From Plutella xylostella (taxonomy: Eukaryota; Arthropoda; Insecta; Lepidoptera; Plutellidae), in the NCBI RefSeq assembly GCF_932276165.1, contig NC_064008.1, positions 563,001 through 627,000 on the forward strand: 64,000 bases of DNA, written 5' to 3'. This document shows, piece by piece, positions 1 through 11,894 of the stretch. The notes beneath the pieces are model-generated. The model was not told where the DNA came from, searched no databases, and saw only the letters and a program-made list of their open reading frames with translations. How positions within the stretch are numbered: the first letter of the stretch is position 1; the number at the start of each line of letters is the position of its first letter. Made by a program: the position numbers and the translations under genes.

Positions 1-190
1 TCTGCACATCTAGATTCAGTAGGTACATCTAGATATGTGAACCCACCAACCCGCAGTGGACCAGCATGGTGGGAAATGGTCCAAGCTTAGAAAGGCAGTT
101 TACACCTTGGGGATATGCACAAAGGTTCCATTCAAGAGAGCCAGGTGCAGGTAGGTACTAACTAAACTATTTACACCCCCAAAGAGAATA
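1..190 (+). repeat. 3' part of a lepidopteran tRNA-derived SINE
   Basis: The segment shares long similarity with the more complete minus-strand copy at 27368-27726: the word TGAACCCACCAAC, then TGGTCCAAGCTTAGAAAGGC, then CAAAGGTYCCATTC and GAGCCAGGTGCAG, ending near an AGAATAGAATAGG tail. It is truncated by the window edge and lies in an intron of the APD-like gene. Confidence 0.7.
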
Positions 191-216
191 GAATAGGAGA
201 AGAACAAATGGTCTAC

Positions 217-3200
217 CTGCTAGAGAAAGAAGACCAGAACTCGGAGTTGCTCATGTCGAGCGGCGAGGTCTCGTTGACCACCGTGTGGTGCTCCGCGAAC
301 CCGTCCGGCTCCAGACCCTGGAACCACACATTCTGGAGTTTAGTTATTGCTTTTTATAATATGTGGGGACTGACCCGACCGGGAATTGAACCCGGGACCT
401 TCGTCATAGCATTCAGGTCACTACACCATTCGGTCGTCTAATTTGTAATGATGTAGATGGTTCTTAATTAATCTACATTGCAAGCTCACCTCTTCCCCCG
501 CATAATCCCTGGCCTCATCATCCTCATTCAGCGTCTGCTCGAGCGTGGGCGCTCCCAGCACTAGCTCCCGACGGCTGCGGCCCTCACCCGCTACTGAGGG
601 GGTCTCTGTGGAATACCAGGAGTTATAGATATAAGAACACGACAATAATGACCTTCATAAAGCGCCTATCTCATCTATTGCAATACTCAGGCTTGCTTCA
701 GTTTACCAGGCTGGCTGAGCTGAAATTAAGAGGATATGTACAAAGGTTCCACTAGCAACGTACAGTGAAATTTTAAAAGTGTTTATCATTGTTTGACCAT
801 GTGTGCAACTGCAACATCCTGAACAACCATCTCCTGAAAAGCTATTCAGGTAGCTTAAACCTTAAAAAAATGCTTACTTTTAGCCTTATCCTTAGCCTTG
901 CTCCTCTCCTCATCAATGGCCTCCACCAGCACTCTCCTGAGTCTGTCCAGCTCCTCACTGCTTCCCACCACTTTGTCCATTATTGCGCTGCCTTCTATGG
1001 AGTTTGTGGCCTGGAAATGTGCATAAAGATAGGTATTAATATGTGGTCGATTTCAGTGAGTACCATAATGAAAGTTGCTTAGTAGATAAGTACATAGATT
1101 TGGCAACGCGATCTTCATGCATAAAATAGAGGAACTATAATTATTCAGTTTGTTGTCCTTTGAGGCTTGGACAGAATGCTGTTCATAATTTTTCGCAAGA
1201 ATGCAAGGTGCTTGACAGGAGCCTTCTAGAGTGCCGTATCAACTGTTCCTCATATGCTCGACACCCTCGGCAGACACCAACTGACGCTAATCTAACCTTC
1301 TGATAATTTCCCCGAGGAGATAAACGCTAGTCAGTAGTGTAAGACAGATAGAGCCCCTTATCCGAACGGAGAGCAGTTTGTAAAAATTTACTATCATCAG
1401 AAAATTTAATATTTATACAATGAATAAAAACATTTCACTTTGACTTTGACTAGTCTAACCTAGAAAAAGCATATGCAGCATATGAAAGTGTGGGTACCTC
1501 CTCCTTAATGCCCATACTTTTCTGCAGCCTCCTGAGCACGCGCTGCCCCCGGCTCCCGAGCGACTGCAGCCTCTTGAGGACATCCTCGAAGATTTCCTTG
1601 GAGTCTGGGTCGGGCTCTTTCTGGAATGTTCGTTGGGGCAAGGTTATTTAAGTGTAAAGTGACTTTGAATCTACTTACCTGTCTAGCTATCTCCTACCTT
1701 ACAGTGTAAAGTGGTCAAGGAGCGCTTATAAAGGGTAGGCTGAGTGATAGAGTTGTACTGGTAACATTTGTGGAATATTGCTTAGAAGTAGGGGTTGGTT
1801 TACTTCGTCCAATAGAACACATTGTAGTATTGAAGAACTTGAGATAGTAGTATTTATGGTGCTTTAGATAAGAAAATAGATGTTGAAATGCTAAAATAGA
1901 ATCTGGATGCACCAGACTACATAGTCTCCTAATACGATCAGATACAGATAATAGCAAGTAAGTAGCTATATGTACCTACACGTGCCAAAACCGACAAGAT
2001 ACAGCCTTATCAGACATAATATCAAAATCGTATATACATTTGTTATCTTAAATATAATAATAATGCATATTAAACCAAGATTACGCAATGGTTCTGCAAA
2101 TCCTACAAAAGTAGATTGTGAAAATTTTCCGTCATTTACTTTTTATAGTACCTACTTTAAAGAAAGTAGCACTACAGAAAAGAATAAAAGGTTTAAGAGG
2201 ACGGTATTAATTTCATCCTTTAAAATAATGGTAGTGGTAGGTATGGAAATCGTTGAATAATTTGCATTTTGCAGTTTAGGAAAATATTTTAGATACTTAC
2301 TTCGTCTTGTAATGTTTTGGTCTCGGCTTCTTTTTCTAGTCGCTGCAGATCTTCTTGTGCATCGATTGATTCTACATCAGTTTGGTTTATTTTATTTCTA
2401 TTATGAGTAGCTTTTAACACAGTATCTTTATTTCTTTTTTCAATTCTTTCAGTGGTTGTACGTCTTATTGTTTCTTCTTTTGTTTCGTTTAAATTTTGAG
2501 AGTTGGCAGTTTCTTTATCACTGATTGGCTGCACGGTTTCTTGATTGATAGTCGTTAGGTTTTCATGACTTCTTGGTATTCCTGTAGTTCTATCTTTGTC
2601 AGTATAAATAGGTTCTCTGCTTTCTACTATTGTCTTCACATTGCCTACATTTTCATAGCTTTTGTTGTGTTTGTCAAGATCTGTAATAAAATATTAATGT
2701 TAGGTAAGTATATATATTTCTATCTGTTTAGCGAAGCCTTGAAAGTTTATTGACACTAGGCATTATTAACTCTAGACGTAATGTTATTGAAGTTGTAAAG
2801 TTGTGTTTATAGATACGAACTTATCTGGTACGTATTATAACGTATATTATTCATAATATTTTCCATGAAAAAGTACAAACATCAAATATTTTCAAACCTT
2901 AAGTGTGTCTAAAGGTGCAAGTTGAATCTCCGAAGAGATATTTATCTAGTTAGGGGCCTTTTTCGATTATTGGATAATAATTGCGGCCATTAGGTATTGA
3001 AATTCGCGATGAAAAATATTGGAAACCCTAGCTTTCCTCTAGGTGCTCTAGGTCTAATATGTTCTCCTACATCACCTTTGAACGTGAGCCACTGCTGCTC
3101 ATCTCTATCCACGTTGGTGTCGCGGAACCGGTGCATGGCGGCCACGGCCACCAGGTGCGCCGGCAGACGGAACTCCGCCGTCGCCTTGTCCTTGATCGCT

Positions 3201-6200
3201 TGGCGGACTGCGTGGAGGTGGTCGAGGATTTCTCGGAGCTCCTGGGGAGGTGAGGGGTTGTGAGATTTCAAGATGGAAGTGTTTTGATGTACCCATGGGT
3301 AAAATGACATTGTGTCCATAATGTGCTGTGTGACATCTTACTGCAACATGTTATTTATTGCAATAAATATATTTGATTTGATTTGATTTATTTGATGTTC
3401 ATTATGATGTTGTTAAAAGAGAAAGCGTGGCCGTTCCCAGACTGTAAGCATAAGCAGACCTGACGACGCACGGTAGTGGACGAAGCGAAGAAGATTGGGA
3501 AGTCTTGGAGTGAAATGAAACGCGAAGCTCAATACCGATCGCGATGCAGAGTAACTGTGAACGCCCTCTGCCCCACGTGACATAGGACATTAAGTCAAGT
3601 AAGTCATGGTGTTGCAAAATTGAGGAAGTGTCTCTCAAGGAATCATTCTAAATATCGTTTGCTTTACTCCCCTTTGTAAAAAAGTCATTTTACCAAATTA
3701 ACCAGCAAGGTTATTACTCACCCACCACCTCCTTTATGTTTACATTTTTTTCGACATATTGAAGTGTAGTACCTATATAAGATAGATATTTTGTTATTTA
3801 ACTGTGGCAAAAGTGCAGCAGCCTTACCCCCACCGAGTAGAAGTTAAAAATGTTCAAAGAAAATTGTGTGATTCGCCTGCAACTCTAGCAAGACATCTCT
3901 AAATGTACCCCTTTGGCTAATACATAATTATCAGTCCTGACCATAAATATGCTCTACCTTAGGATCGTGATCAGTGATATCATCAGAAGGCACGGGGTCT
4001 GATGACGTTACATTCTCCGCGTGGCTCGGGTCATGGAAGCTGACTCCAGCCTTGTGTCGCTTCATGTTGTCTGTGGGGAAAATAAACTAAAGTCAATACA
4101 ATTTATGGACGAACAAACAAACATAGCCTTAAACTAAGATTGGGGTTGGTTGTTACTAAAACTAAAATTTAGTGCATAGCTGTGCATATTATAGTTGTAT
4201 ACACTTACACCATGTCGAAATAAAATCTCATGTTAACGATAACGACCAATTACTTTTATTTGTAATATTTGTACAGTAAAGAGTTAAATAAATAAATAAC
4301 GACCAATTAAAGTTTCTGAATTTATGTATACTTTGACAAGGTACTGATGTGTAACCGTGTCTATAGCAATGACCTTACAATTTTTTTTATTTTTTTTTAT
4401 GTAGCCTGTATCGTGTCCCACTGCTGGGCAAAGGCCTCCTTATAAAATGACCACCGTTCCCGATCCTGTGCTTCTATCGGCCATTGAGGCAAAAAACTGT
4501 CGAGGTCGTCCCGCCATCTCCGTCTAGGTCTTCCGTTCTTCCTTACAATGTACATGCTAAAATATTCTTCGTGGTCTTTATCAAAATATTATTATTCTCT
4601 CGTTCATTATTGATCATAATTGAATACTAAGTTTTCCTGTTAATGCAATAAATAGATAACAACTTTACAAAGTACGACAGTACCTACTTGAGTTGAGGTA
4701 ATAATAATGTAGACATTAAAACCTAGTGACACACTTTAAACCTGTAATCTAGTCTGCAAATATCTGTTTGTAAATATCTGTACTTATAAATTAATCTTCC
4801 ATTGCTAGCCATTGCTGTAATGCTATGTACTTATGATGTGAAATAAATAAATAGACATAGTAACGGCTCTCTAAAGGAGCGCTAAAATACCTTCTCTGTT
4901 CTGGTCCTTCCTTATACAGCCACTACCAGTGGAGTGAATTAGTATATTTTTTTAGCAACACTAGTGCTTAAATGGAGGAAATTCACCATATACACATCCG
5001 ATGCCATCTTTCGCTTTTATCTCGGGTGGAATTGTATTGTTACTCACCAGGTTGGTTAGCCCGTCCATCCAGCTTCTTCAACTGCGCCAGTTTCGTCACC
5101 AGATCGTCTTTTGTCAGCAGTCCGAGCTCCTCTGCCTTGATCAGCTCATCTACTTCTTCTGAGGAGTCGTCTCCGATGTACGCGCACTCTTGCAGGTGCT
5201 TGTAGCCTCGGATCATGATGAGGGAAGCGCCGGGCCAGCTGTGGGAGAAGGGTGAAGTGGGTGAGGGACTTGGAGTGTAGTCGTCAATATTTATGCAGAA
5301 AGGGCCGTTTATTCATAAATATTATACTGTGAGGCGAGACAGTTAACAGTCTTATTACTTCTTATTTTGACTAAACATTTGGTTGTGATTCGTTTCTCGT
5401 TTCATTTTAGATACCTAGGTTTATTTTGCAATTTTACCTATCTTGTAAAATTCGTACAAATTATATACAATTATCCTTATGCCTACTCCAGTTTACAACA
5501 AAGAACCTATTTGGAACTGAAAACCTCTCGGGAGAGACCGAGAATAGAATGTTCAGCAGACCAGTCTTATGACTGATAGTCGAACCTTAATATGGAAGGA
5601 TATAATATGATAGCAGAATTTAATGCGAGCTTACCTGACACAAGCGGACACAGTAACCGTAGACCCGTGCAGCAAGTAAAACCCCCAGTACTCCTTCATA
5701 TCCGCCTGCAGCTCCATGTGTCGCGTCATGGAGACATTCACCAGAGCTGACGACAGCTCCGGAGATGAGGGGACCACGAAGGCGTTGAAGGTAGTGTTGG
5801 ATTTTACTACTTGACGCTGTGGAAAGAAGGTTTGGATTAGGATGCGTCGGATTTAAATGTGGGCCGAAAAACAAAGGAACGAGAGCTGTCGTGCAATCGG
5901 CAGTTTGATAGGCGTTGAAGGTTGTGTTGGATTTTACTACTTGACGCTGTGGAGATGAGGTTTGTTTTAGGATGCGTCGGTTTTGGTGGTTGGGGCAGGT
6001 TATGAGAAATGCGTTGAAGGTTGAAGGTCTTTTTAGATTTTACCAATTGACGCTGTGGAGAAAGGGCTTGGGTTAGGATGCGTCGGATTTATATGTGGCT
6101 CGAAAAACAAAGTAACGAGAGCTGGCAGGCAATCGGCAGTTTAATACAACGAGAAAGAGCGTTGGCCCGTGCAGCAGCGCTCCGAAACTTTGTTTTTCGT

Positions 6201-9200
6201 TTTAGAAAGTGACAGGTTGCGGTGATGTTTCGAGTTTTGGTGTTAGGGTCAATTTATACTGCGGCAGAGTCGAAGCGCAGCGAAGCGTCAAATTCTTCAC
6301 AACTAAAGCAAAGCCGCACGAATGGTTGGTTGCGTTGGTCGCTTGTAGACGCGCGAATCGCGAAGAATGCGCGTGACTTTTTAAAATCTCAGTAGCAATG
6401 TGTGCGTTATGCTGTGGAGTTAATGTTGTATTTGTAATGTTCAGTATTGAATAGACGCTTCGATGCGCTTCGACTCTGTACTAGTATAAATTGACCCTTA
6501 GTATTTAATTTTGTTGCTTGTCTGTGTTGACAGGGATGGAATTAGATTGGGTTGGTGTTCATGAGTGGGTATGGGAAGTTAATTTATTTCGAGTGCTATT
6601 AGATAATTTTTTGGTGTTGTGTAGGGATGTTAGAGGACTAATAGGTAGAATAGAGAGCAATGTATTCGTTGGTATCTACACTGTTTTATTATTGTTTGAT
6701 ATTTGGCTAGAAAATGTCGACTAAATGTCTGTGTTCTTATCATGTCTATAAAAATATGTAGTTATCCTTATCAGTACTTTACGAACTATTTAAAAAGTAA
6801 AACAACATTAAGTTAGCATATATTTAGATTATTTAGTTATTTAATATCATTAAACATGTATCACCGAATTATCGCATTGTAAATGAGCACATACATACAT
6901 ACATAAGTAGACGTAGTATATTTTTCCTCAAGATATATAATTATTGACCTAATCGAATAGATACGATAGGTAAATACGTACGTAATATTCAAGGGTGCAA
7001 TTTTATCAGTGAGTTTGTTAGCGTGAAAATAATTACTGCTTTTTGCTTGAGAAAATATTTAAATACTTATTTAGTTAAGAGCAGCTTTTTCTACGATTTC
7101 ATTATTCTTATGAATATGTCGGGACTGTTAATGATAAAATTCCAGCCTGTATATTACATATCTACTGTAAGTACGTTGTACGTAACTTATACGTAGGTAA
7201 AATGTATTTCGATAGTACTATCACTATCATCATCATTTAGATATCGAGTGCCTAATTCTAATACCTACACGTGTTGCTAGGTACATAAAAAACCTAATAT
7301 CTAACTTCACCATCACAAGTACCTAATATTATTTTATTATTTATTATGTAATATGCAGCCTTTTACCATACGAGTATATACGCACTATTTTGTTAATATT
7401 CAATCAGTGTTTCTTGTACGTTTTAAGGATTGGCTATAGACATAGAATAGGAGTAGCTTAATTGGAAATTATCTACAAAGTATTTGTCTATTAAATCTCA
7501 TCCAATCCATCATCAACCTTAATTAATTATATTAATCTAGAGCCAGCTAGTAAACAGTTCGTGTATCTATTTTCTATCTTGTCTATTGTATACCTAACTA
7601 ACTAGTTTAACTAAGTCAAGGTTATGCATGTGTTTTAATCTCGATATTTTAATCTTAAAGGTCAAGAATTATATTATTACAAACGTGTGACATCAAATAG
7701 ATAATTAATAACAAAAGTGTATTGAGTATAACAATACTTAAGTAAATTTGTGTTTCTTATTGGACGCTCGGCCCCACAAAAGTGATCCCCAAATTCACGC
7801 GTCCAATGACCGTCTTATAGAAGAAGTACTTATAGTATTTTTTTTAACTAACGAGTACCTACTTAACTAATTAATAACTTAGTTATTACTGCGTTATTGA
7901 TAATGCTGGGAATGCGCAAGAGACATACTCAGTGTCAGTACTCGCTTGTAAAAAACATACTATCCGGCATTGAATAAAATTAGTAGCGTATAGAACCGAC
8001 ACCCCGAACTTGACGTTTGCGCTATGATTGCACTGGAATTGAGCTGGACTCTATGACTAGGTCGGCACTCCCGCGCGCCCCGCACTGGCTCATGTGGAAC
8101 ACAGATTTTGATCGCGGTGTCGGTTCTATACGCTAGTACTATTAGTTCAAAGCTATCGGGGTAGTGCCCAACGCATACACGTACCTGGCACCAGGTGGTG
8201 GACACCTTGCCGTCGATGAGGCGCATGTCCGTCATGCCCATCGGGTACATCTGGCTCGAGAACACGCGGTATCTGTAATACAATGTCTTGTGTTAGTTCT
8301 GGAGAAACTCCTTTTTGAAGCTGGTTAAAAACTGCATGGATAGTTACTTTAGGAAACTTATTTACAAACCCAGCTAAAACACTAGCAACCAATCAATGGT
8401 TGGCTGGAAGAAAAGTAATTATTTGGGCAATCATTCACTGGCGGGAACTCATGGATTCTTCGGCATCTGGCGCTACAACACCTTCTCGTTGGCCTGAAGG
8501 TTTGTTGTCTGATGACGATAAATATTCGTATAGTACCTAACTGAAATGAAGCATGATCTACCAAATGCACCCATGCACCGGGAGGGTCACTCTATATTGA
8601 CAAAAAACTAACAAACGAGAACTGTCGTGCAATCGGCACGTTTAATATATCGAAGGAGGCGAGGCTCGCGCAGCAGCGCTCCTAAACTTTACCCGACTGC
8701 CGAAGGAGGAGGGTAATGTTTTTCGATTGTATGTTTGTATGTATGTATGTATGTATGTATGTATGTATGTAGGTATGTATGTATGTATGTCTGTTTCTTT
8801 GTTCCCTCCTGTAGCCTAAACGACTTGATAGATTTTCATGTATGAGGTATCGTTAGAAGCGTATTGATTGCGCGATGGTTATAGGCCTTCGATACTTTCC
8901 ATTAACATTGGGGCTTGTTTTCATATTTTTAGCGTGCAGTCGGGTTTTTTGTTTGTTTATAATTCGTTATATAGAGGGACCCCCAATACCTAGGGCTGAT
9001 AGTATGATCACTATCAGCAACAAGTTGACATTGCTAGATATTATCTACCTACACAGATTTAGCTAAGTTTAGGTACACACATTTATCAAGTGTGTTCAAA
9101 TGTATAAGAATAATCAGATGCAATATAACGATAAACTGTTTCTAAATGAAGATAAAATTTTCAATGACTACAGAAGACGAAGAATTTTGTTAAATCTTAC

Positions 9201-10228
9201 CCATTTACTGTGCAAAGTGCAACGGAAGAACGGATTTACATAGTTACATAACATAAACCTGGTAACAAACAACGCCAGACGCCTGATACTAGAAGCGACA
9301 GTCATCATCAATCTACATCGTTCATATTTTTGATACGAGTAGTTTCACCCATAAAAAACCACAGCTCTTTAGGGGTGCAAGAAATACGTATCAGCTGTAT
9401 CTTGTCTGGCGCATTATAAGTAGTCAGCGATTGATACTTTATCTGGCTAATCATTTCACCACGGTGCCGGTGACGTATTCTAATCCAGCTCCAATCTTAT
9501 CACCGACACTGAAGAAGAAACCAGAAACCGTCAGCATTTCTCATGCAATGCTTCACATCACATCTTAAGATCGCATCCCACGGCCTGATTTCTCACAGGT
9601 CAGACCGCGCCAGGACAGACTGACAGGCCAACCGATGTGGCCTGCGGTGGCCCGATCACAACATCAAAGGGCGCTAGCATCTGCAGGCGTGATGCGATCC
9701 GCTTTGGCCTGTATATGTCACAGGCCGTGGGATGCCATATTAAGATGTGATGTGAATGATTGCACGAGAAATGTTGACGGTTTTTGGCGTCTTCTTTGGT
9801 GGTGGTCATAAAATTGGAGCTGAATTAAAATACGTCACCGAAGCGAAAGGATTAGCGTCTCATCAAACTCACCTCATATACAGCGGCACCAGAAGGAAGA
9901 TCGTAGGAAGCAGTATGAGGAACACCATCAGTCGGAAGACCCTGAGGGGAGCCTTGTAGCAGGTCCTGGAGCCGACGCAGCTCCGGTGTCTGAGGGGGGG
10001 CAGGCGGAGGGGAGATGCCGCTGTAATGTAAAGTATAATAAGTACGGACAGCTGAAAAGTAGCGATACACTTCTGTACCTTGTCAAACTGACGAACGAAT
10101 GGATAGGCGGAAAATATATAATAACTGCGATGTCACAAACATTTGGGTCAGTATATTAAAAGTATTTTTGGATGCTTACCTTCTAAAGGTTCCAATTCAG
10201 GAGAGTGTTGATGTTGAATTTCATCCAT
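217..10228 (-). CDS. APD-like (DUF4792/DUF4793-type) membrane protein, probable RING E3 ligase N-terminal half; 3' end off window
   Basis: Twelve phase-compatible exons were read on the minus strand: 10180-10228 (ATG), 9873-10020, 8185-8272, 5635-5816, 5048-5238, 3958-4070, 3076-3241, 2301-2680, 1498-1620, 878-1010, 490-605 and 217-317. Together they give 596 complete codons. All introns are GT-AG; the donor after exon 7 is GTGATG, since the nearby GTAGGA donor would put a stop in exon 8. The protein begins MDEIQHQHSPELEPLE, has one membrane segment at about residues 47-63, a WPGASL motif at 157-162 followed by a conserved Cys, a Lys/Glu/Thr-rich 126-codon exon 8, and an EFWSSFSSS motif at the left edge. 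The TM anchor, the WC and WPGASL blocks and the SFSSS block resemble plant and insect APD1-4 proteins, which end in a RING finger. The RING would lie beyond the left edge. The family call is from memory of the pattern; the exon model is firmer. Confidence 0.68.
372..441 (-). repeat. tRNA-like SINE head
   Basis: Read on the minus strand it has a box-A-like stretch (GAATGGTGTAGTGACC) and a box B (GGGTTCAATTCCC) about 30 bases apart. It matches the head of the full SINE at 35866-36132, which argues for a SINE fragment and not a functional tRNA. It lies in the intron between exons 11 and 12 of the APD-like gene. Confidence 0.6.
680..760 (+). repeat. Degenerate SINE fragment
   Basis: Words such as GAGCTGAAATTAAGAGGATA and GTACAAAGGTTCCAC match the reverse complement of the SINE tail at 58079-58210 and the same family at 1-190. 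Confidence 0.45.
1335..1452 (+). repeat. Interspersed repeat, 3' tail ending CTTTGACTTTGAC
   Basis: The stretch AGAGCCCCTTATCCGAACGG followed by GTTTGTAAAAA and a CTTTGACTTTGAC end recurs in inverse orientation at 44023-44420. It looks like the 3' end of a non-LTR or SINE family. It runs up to a few tens of bases from exon 9 of the APD-like gene. Confidence 0.55.
4397..4545 (-). mobile_element. Non-LTR retrotransposon fragment (C-terminus of reverse transcriptase ORF)
   Basis: On the minus strand the frame reads RPRRRWRDDLDSF, then KEAFAQQWDTIQAT and a stop, followed by a T-rich (plus-strand) tail. This is the usual C-terminal block of endonuclease/reverse transcriptase ORFs of insect non-LTR elements. 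It is 5'-truncated and lies in the intron between exons 5 and 6 of the APD-like gene. Confidence 0.7.
5781..6160. repeat. Tandem duplication carrying the exon 4 acceptor of the APD-like gene
   Basis: The block GCGTTGAAGG...TTGACGCTGTGG (start of exon 4 plus its splice acceptor, read antisense) occurs at 5781-5822 and recurs, diverged, at about 5911-5955 and 6003-6060. Around it GGATGCGTCGG and CGAAAAACAAAG also repeat. The upstream copies are partial exons with their own CAG acceptors. Confidence 0.7.
6246..6497. mobile_element. 252-bp MITE, TTA target duplication
   Basis: Terminal inverted repeats start GGGTCAATTTATACT and end AGTATAAATTGACCC; subterminal GAAGCGCAGCGAAGCGTC pairs with GACGCTTCGATGCGCTTC. 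The element is flanked by TTA at 6243-6245 and 6498-6500, as for PIF/Harbinger-type elements. No coding capacity. Confidence 0.8.
7984..8135. mobile_element. MITE, ~150 bp hairpin
   Basis: Ends are near-perfect inverted repeats: TAGCGTATAGAACCGACACC at the left and GGTGTCGGTTCTATACGCTA at the right. It lies about 50 bp from exon 3 of the APD-like gene. The target duplication is unclear. Confidence 0.7.
8600..8800. repeat. Interspersed repeat with (GTAT)n microsatellite
   Basis: The stretch GAACTGTCGTGCAATCGGCA also occurs, diverged, near 5883, 6120 and 44950 (flanking the copia insertion). It is followed by CCGAAGGAGGAGGGTAATG and a GTAT tetranucleotide run at about 8734-8790. Confidence 0.6.
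9468..9840. mobile_element. Foldback MITE, ~370 bp
   Basis: The left arm CGGTGACGTATTCTAATCC and right arm AATACGTCACCG are inverted; subterminal blocks AGCTCCAAT, ACATCACATCTTAA and GCATCCCACGGCCTG pair over about 130 bp per arm. It ends about 30 bp before exon 2 of the APD-like gene. Confidence 0.7.
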
Positions 10229-10871
10229 TTTAATATCACTATTGCACTTCTTTTAAATGTCTTTTTACTCACTATGTGTTAGTATACTTAGGCAGAATTT
10301 GTGCAGTAAAATATTTACAGTGTCTTAAATTTATGAAAATCTATTCACACGTTTGTTTATAAATATTTAACTGGTTGGCTGGAGGATAAATGGAGGTAAA
10401 ACTAAATGAGTAGGTACATTTAAATTTGAATCAAGATATTTTTGGTTCTTTACGATGCATAGAATGTGGAAAAACTTGTTATGTTAGCTAAATAATAATA
10501 ATGTACTTAGGTAAATGTTGATAAAAGATCAATGCTCAACATGATGTTTTTACCTAACTAGACATAGAATGCAACAAGATAATAGTAGTAAAGAACACCA
10601 CACATTTTGGAAATACAAGTTATAATACTTTAAACTTTAACCCGAAAATTTATATGCGATTCTTTAGGATTAAGGTATATTATTTTCTCAGTTATTTTGC
10701 AACACCCTGATTTTACTATGTATGCAAAATGTTATATAATAGTAGAGTAAGTAATAAGCTGTCTTCCAAAAATAGTGTTATGACTTGATAATGGCATAGG
10801 TTCCCTGTATGTTGAGCAAAGATCCTTCATTATGTTGAGCAAGATTCCTTTAACAACATTAATACGAACAT

Positions 10872-11894
10872 TCACAAAGACAGCAACTGAACAGCATCCA
10901 CCTCCCCAGTCGCCGAAATGAATCGAACTTCGGGCTCTAACCAGATCTCAAACTTCTCTCCTACTTTCTTTCGAATGTATTTCGCCAATTCAACAACATC
11001 TTTACCACTCGCATTCCCCAAATTAACTAACACCATTGCATGGTTTTTGTGAACACCTGCATCCCTCACTCTATATCCTTTCAATTCTAAACGATCTATC
11101 AACCACGCCGCTGAAAGCTTGGTACCCTTAATGTCTTTGTAATACGGCATATTTTCATATTCTTCTTTCAGTTTATTGGCAATTGTTTCACTGACAACAG
11201 GATTTTTGAAGAAACTACCAGCGTTGCCAATAATTTCTGGATCTGGTAATTTTGTTCTGCGTATTGCGCAAACTAAATCGAATATTTCTCTAGGCGTTAC
11301 TGTTTCAGGATTGAGTTTAGATAGACCAGCGTAATTGAGTTTTGGTTTCCATTCTTTCTTCAATATCAAACCAACTGATACAATTGCGTAGCCTCTTTTA
11401 AAGTTGTGTTTGAAAATGCTTTCTCTGTATCCAAACTTACATTCAGATTCATTCATACGATGCACAGTTCCATCATTAAGATTCACCAAATCAGCGTATT
11501 CAAAAAAATCCTTTAACTCAACACCGTAAGCACCAATGTTCTGTATAGGAGCAGAACCCACAACACCAGGAATCAAAGCTAGATTTTCTAATCCTGGCAT
11601 GTCATGGTCTAGGGTGTATTTAACTAGTTTGTGCCAGTTTTCTCCACCATTAACATGCACGTGATATGCGTCTAGTGTTTCAGTAACTTCAATGCCTTTG
11701 AGCCTGTTAATAAGAACTGTTCCATTGAAGTCTTCTGTGAGTAGTATGTTGCTTCCTTCCCCAATAATTAAACATGGCTCATTAAGTGTTTGAGCTTCTT
11801 GCCAGTTCTCTATCATCTGTAGAATTGTACTGCAGATTACAAGTTTCTTGCATTGCACTGAGATGCCGAAAGTGTTGTAGTTTTTGAGAGACAT
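10872..11894 (-). CDS. murB: Bacterial-type UDP-N-acetylenolpyruvoylglucosamine reductase (MurB, type I), intronless, in an insect genome
   Basis: This single 340-residue ORF starts at ATG 11894 and ends TGA at 10872. It aligns end to end with gammaproteobacterial MurB, the FAD- and NADPH-dependent enzyme that reduces UDP-GlcNAc-enolpyruvate to UDP-MurNAc in peptidoglycan synthesis. The FAD-binding block IIGEGSN (43-49) and GLENLALIPG (101-110), Arg157 in FGYRESIF, Tyr188, Ser227 in GNAGSFFKNP (proton donor) and Glu322 in LEPEVRF are all present. Length equals the E. coli type I enzyme. There are no other bacterial genes nearby; both neighbours are spliced insect genes, and base composition matches the host. 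A possible acceptor (TTTCACAG, 11927-11928) lies 33 bases upstream of the ATG, suggesting a 5' UTR intron. Insects lack peptidoglycan, so the substrate may come from bacteria or the role may have changed. Horizontal transfer is inferred from family and context. Confidence 0.95.
   Translation of the reverse strand: MSLKNYNTFGISVQCKKLVICSTILQMIENWQEAQTLNEPCLIIGEGSNILLTEDFNGTVLINRLKGIEVTETLDAYHVHVNGGENWHKLVKYTLDHDMPGLENLALIPGVVGSAPIQNIGAYGVELKDFFEYADLVNLNDGTVHRMNESECKFGYRESIFKHNFKRGYAIVSVGLILKKEWKPKLNYAGLSKLNPETVTPREIFDLVCAIRRTKLPDPEIIGNAGSFFKNPVVSETIANKLKEEYENMPYYKDIKGTKLSAAWLIDRLELKGYRVRDAGVHKNHAMVLVNLGNASGKDVVELAKYIRKKVGEKFEIWLEPEVRFISATGEVDAVQLLSL

Noticed and set aside
372..441. A functional tRNA gene
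   Set aside because: The box A/B pattern is there, but stems are poor and the same sequence heads a SINE at 35866.
3402..3638. A 78-codon minus-strand open frame
   Set aside because: It lies in an intron of the APD-like gene, has no domain pattern and no consistent splice context.
10872..11894. Bacterial contamination joined to the contig
   Set aside because: The flanks within a few hundred bases are insect-like AT-rich DNA on both sides, there is no bacterial neighbour gene, and codon use is host-like; still listed for confirmation by reads.
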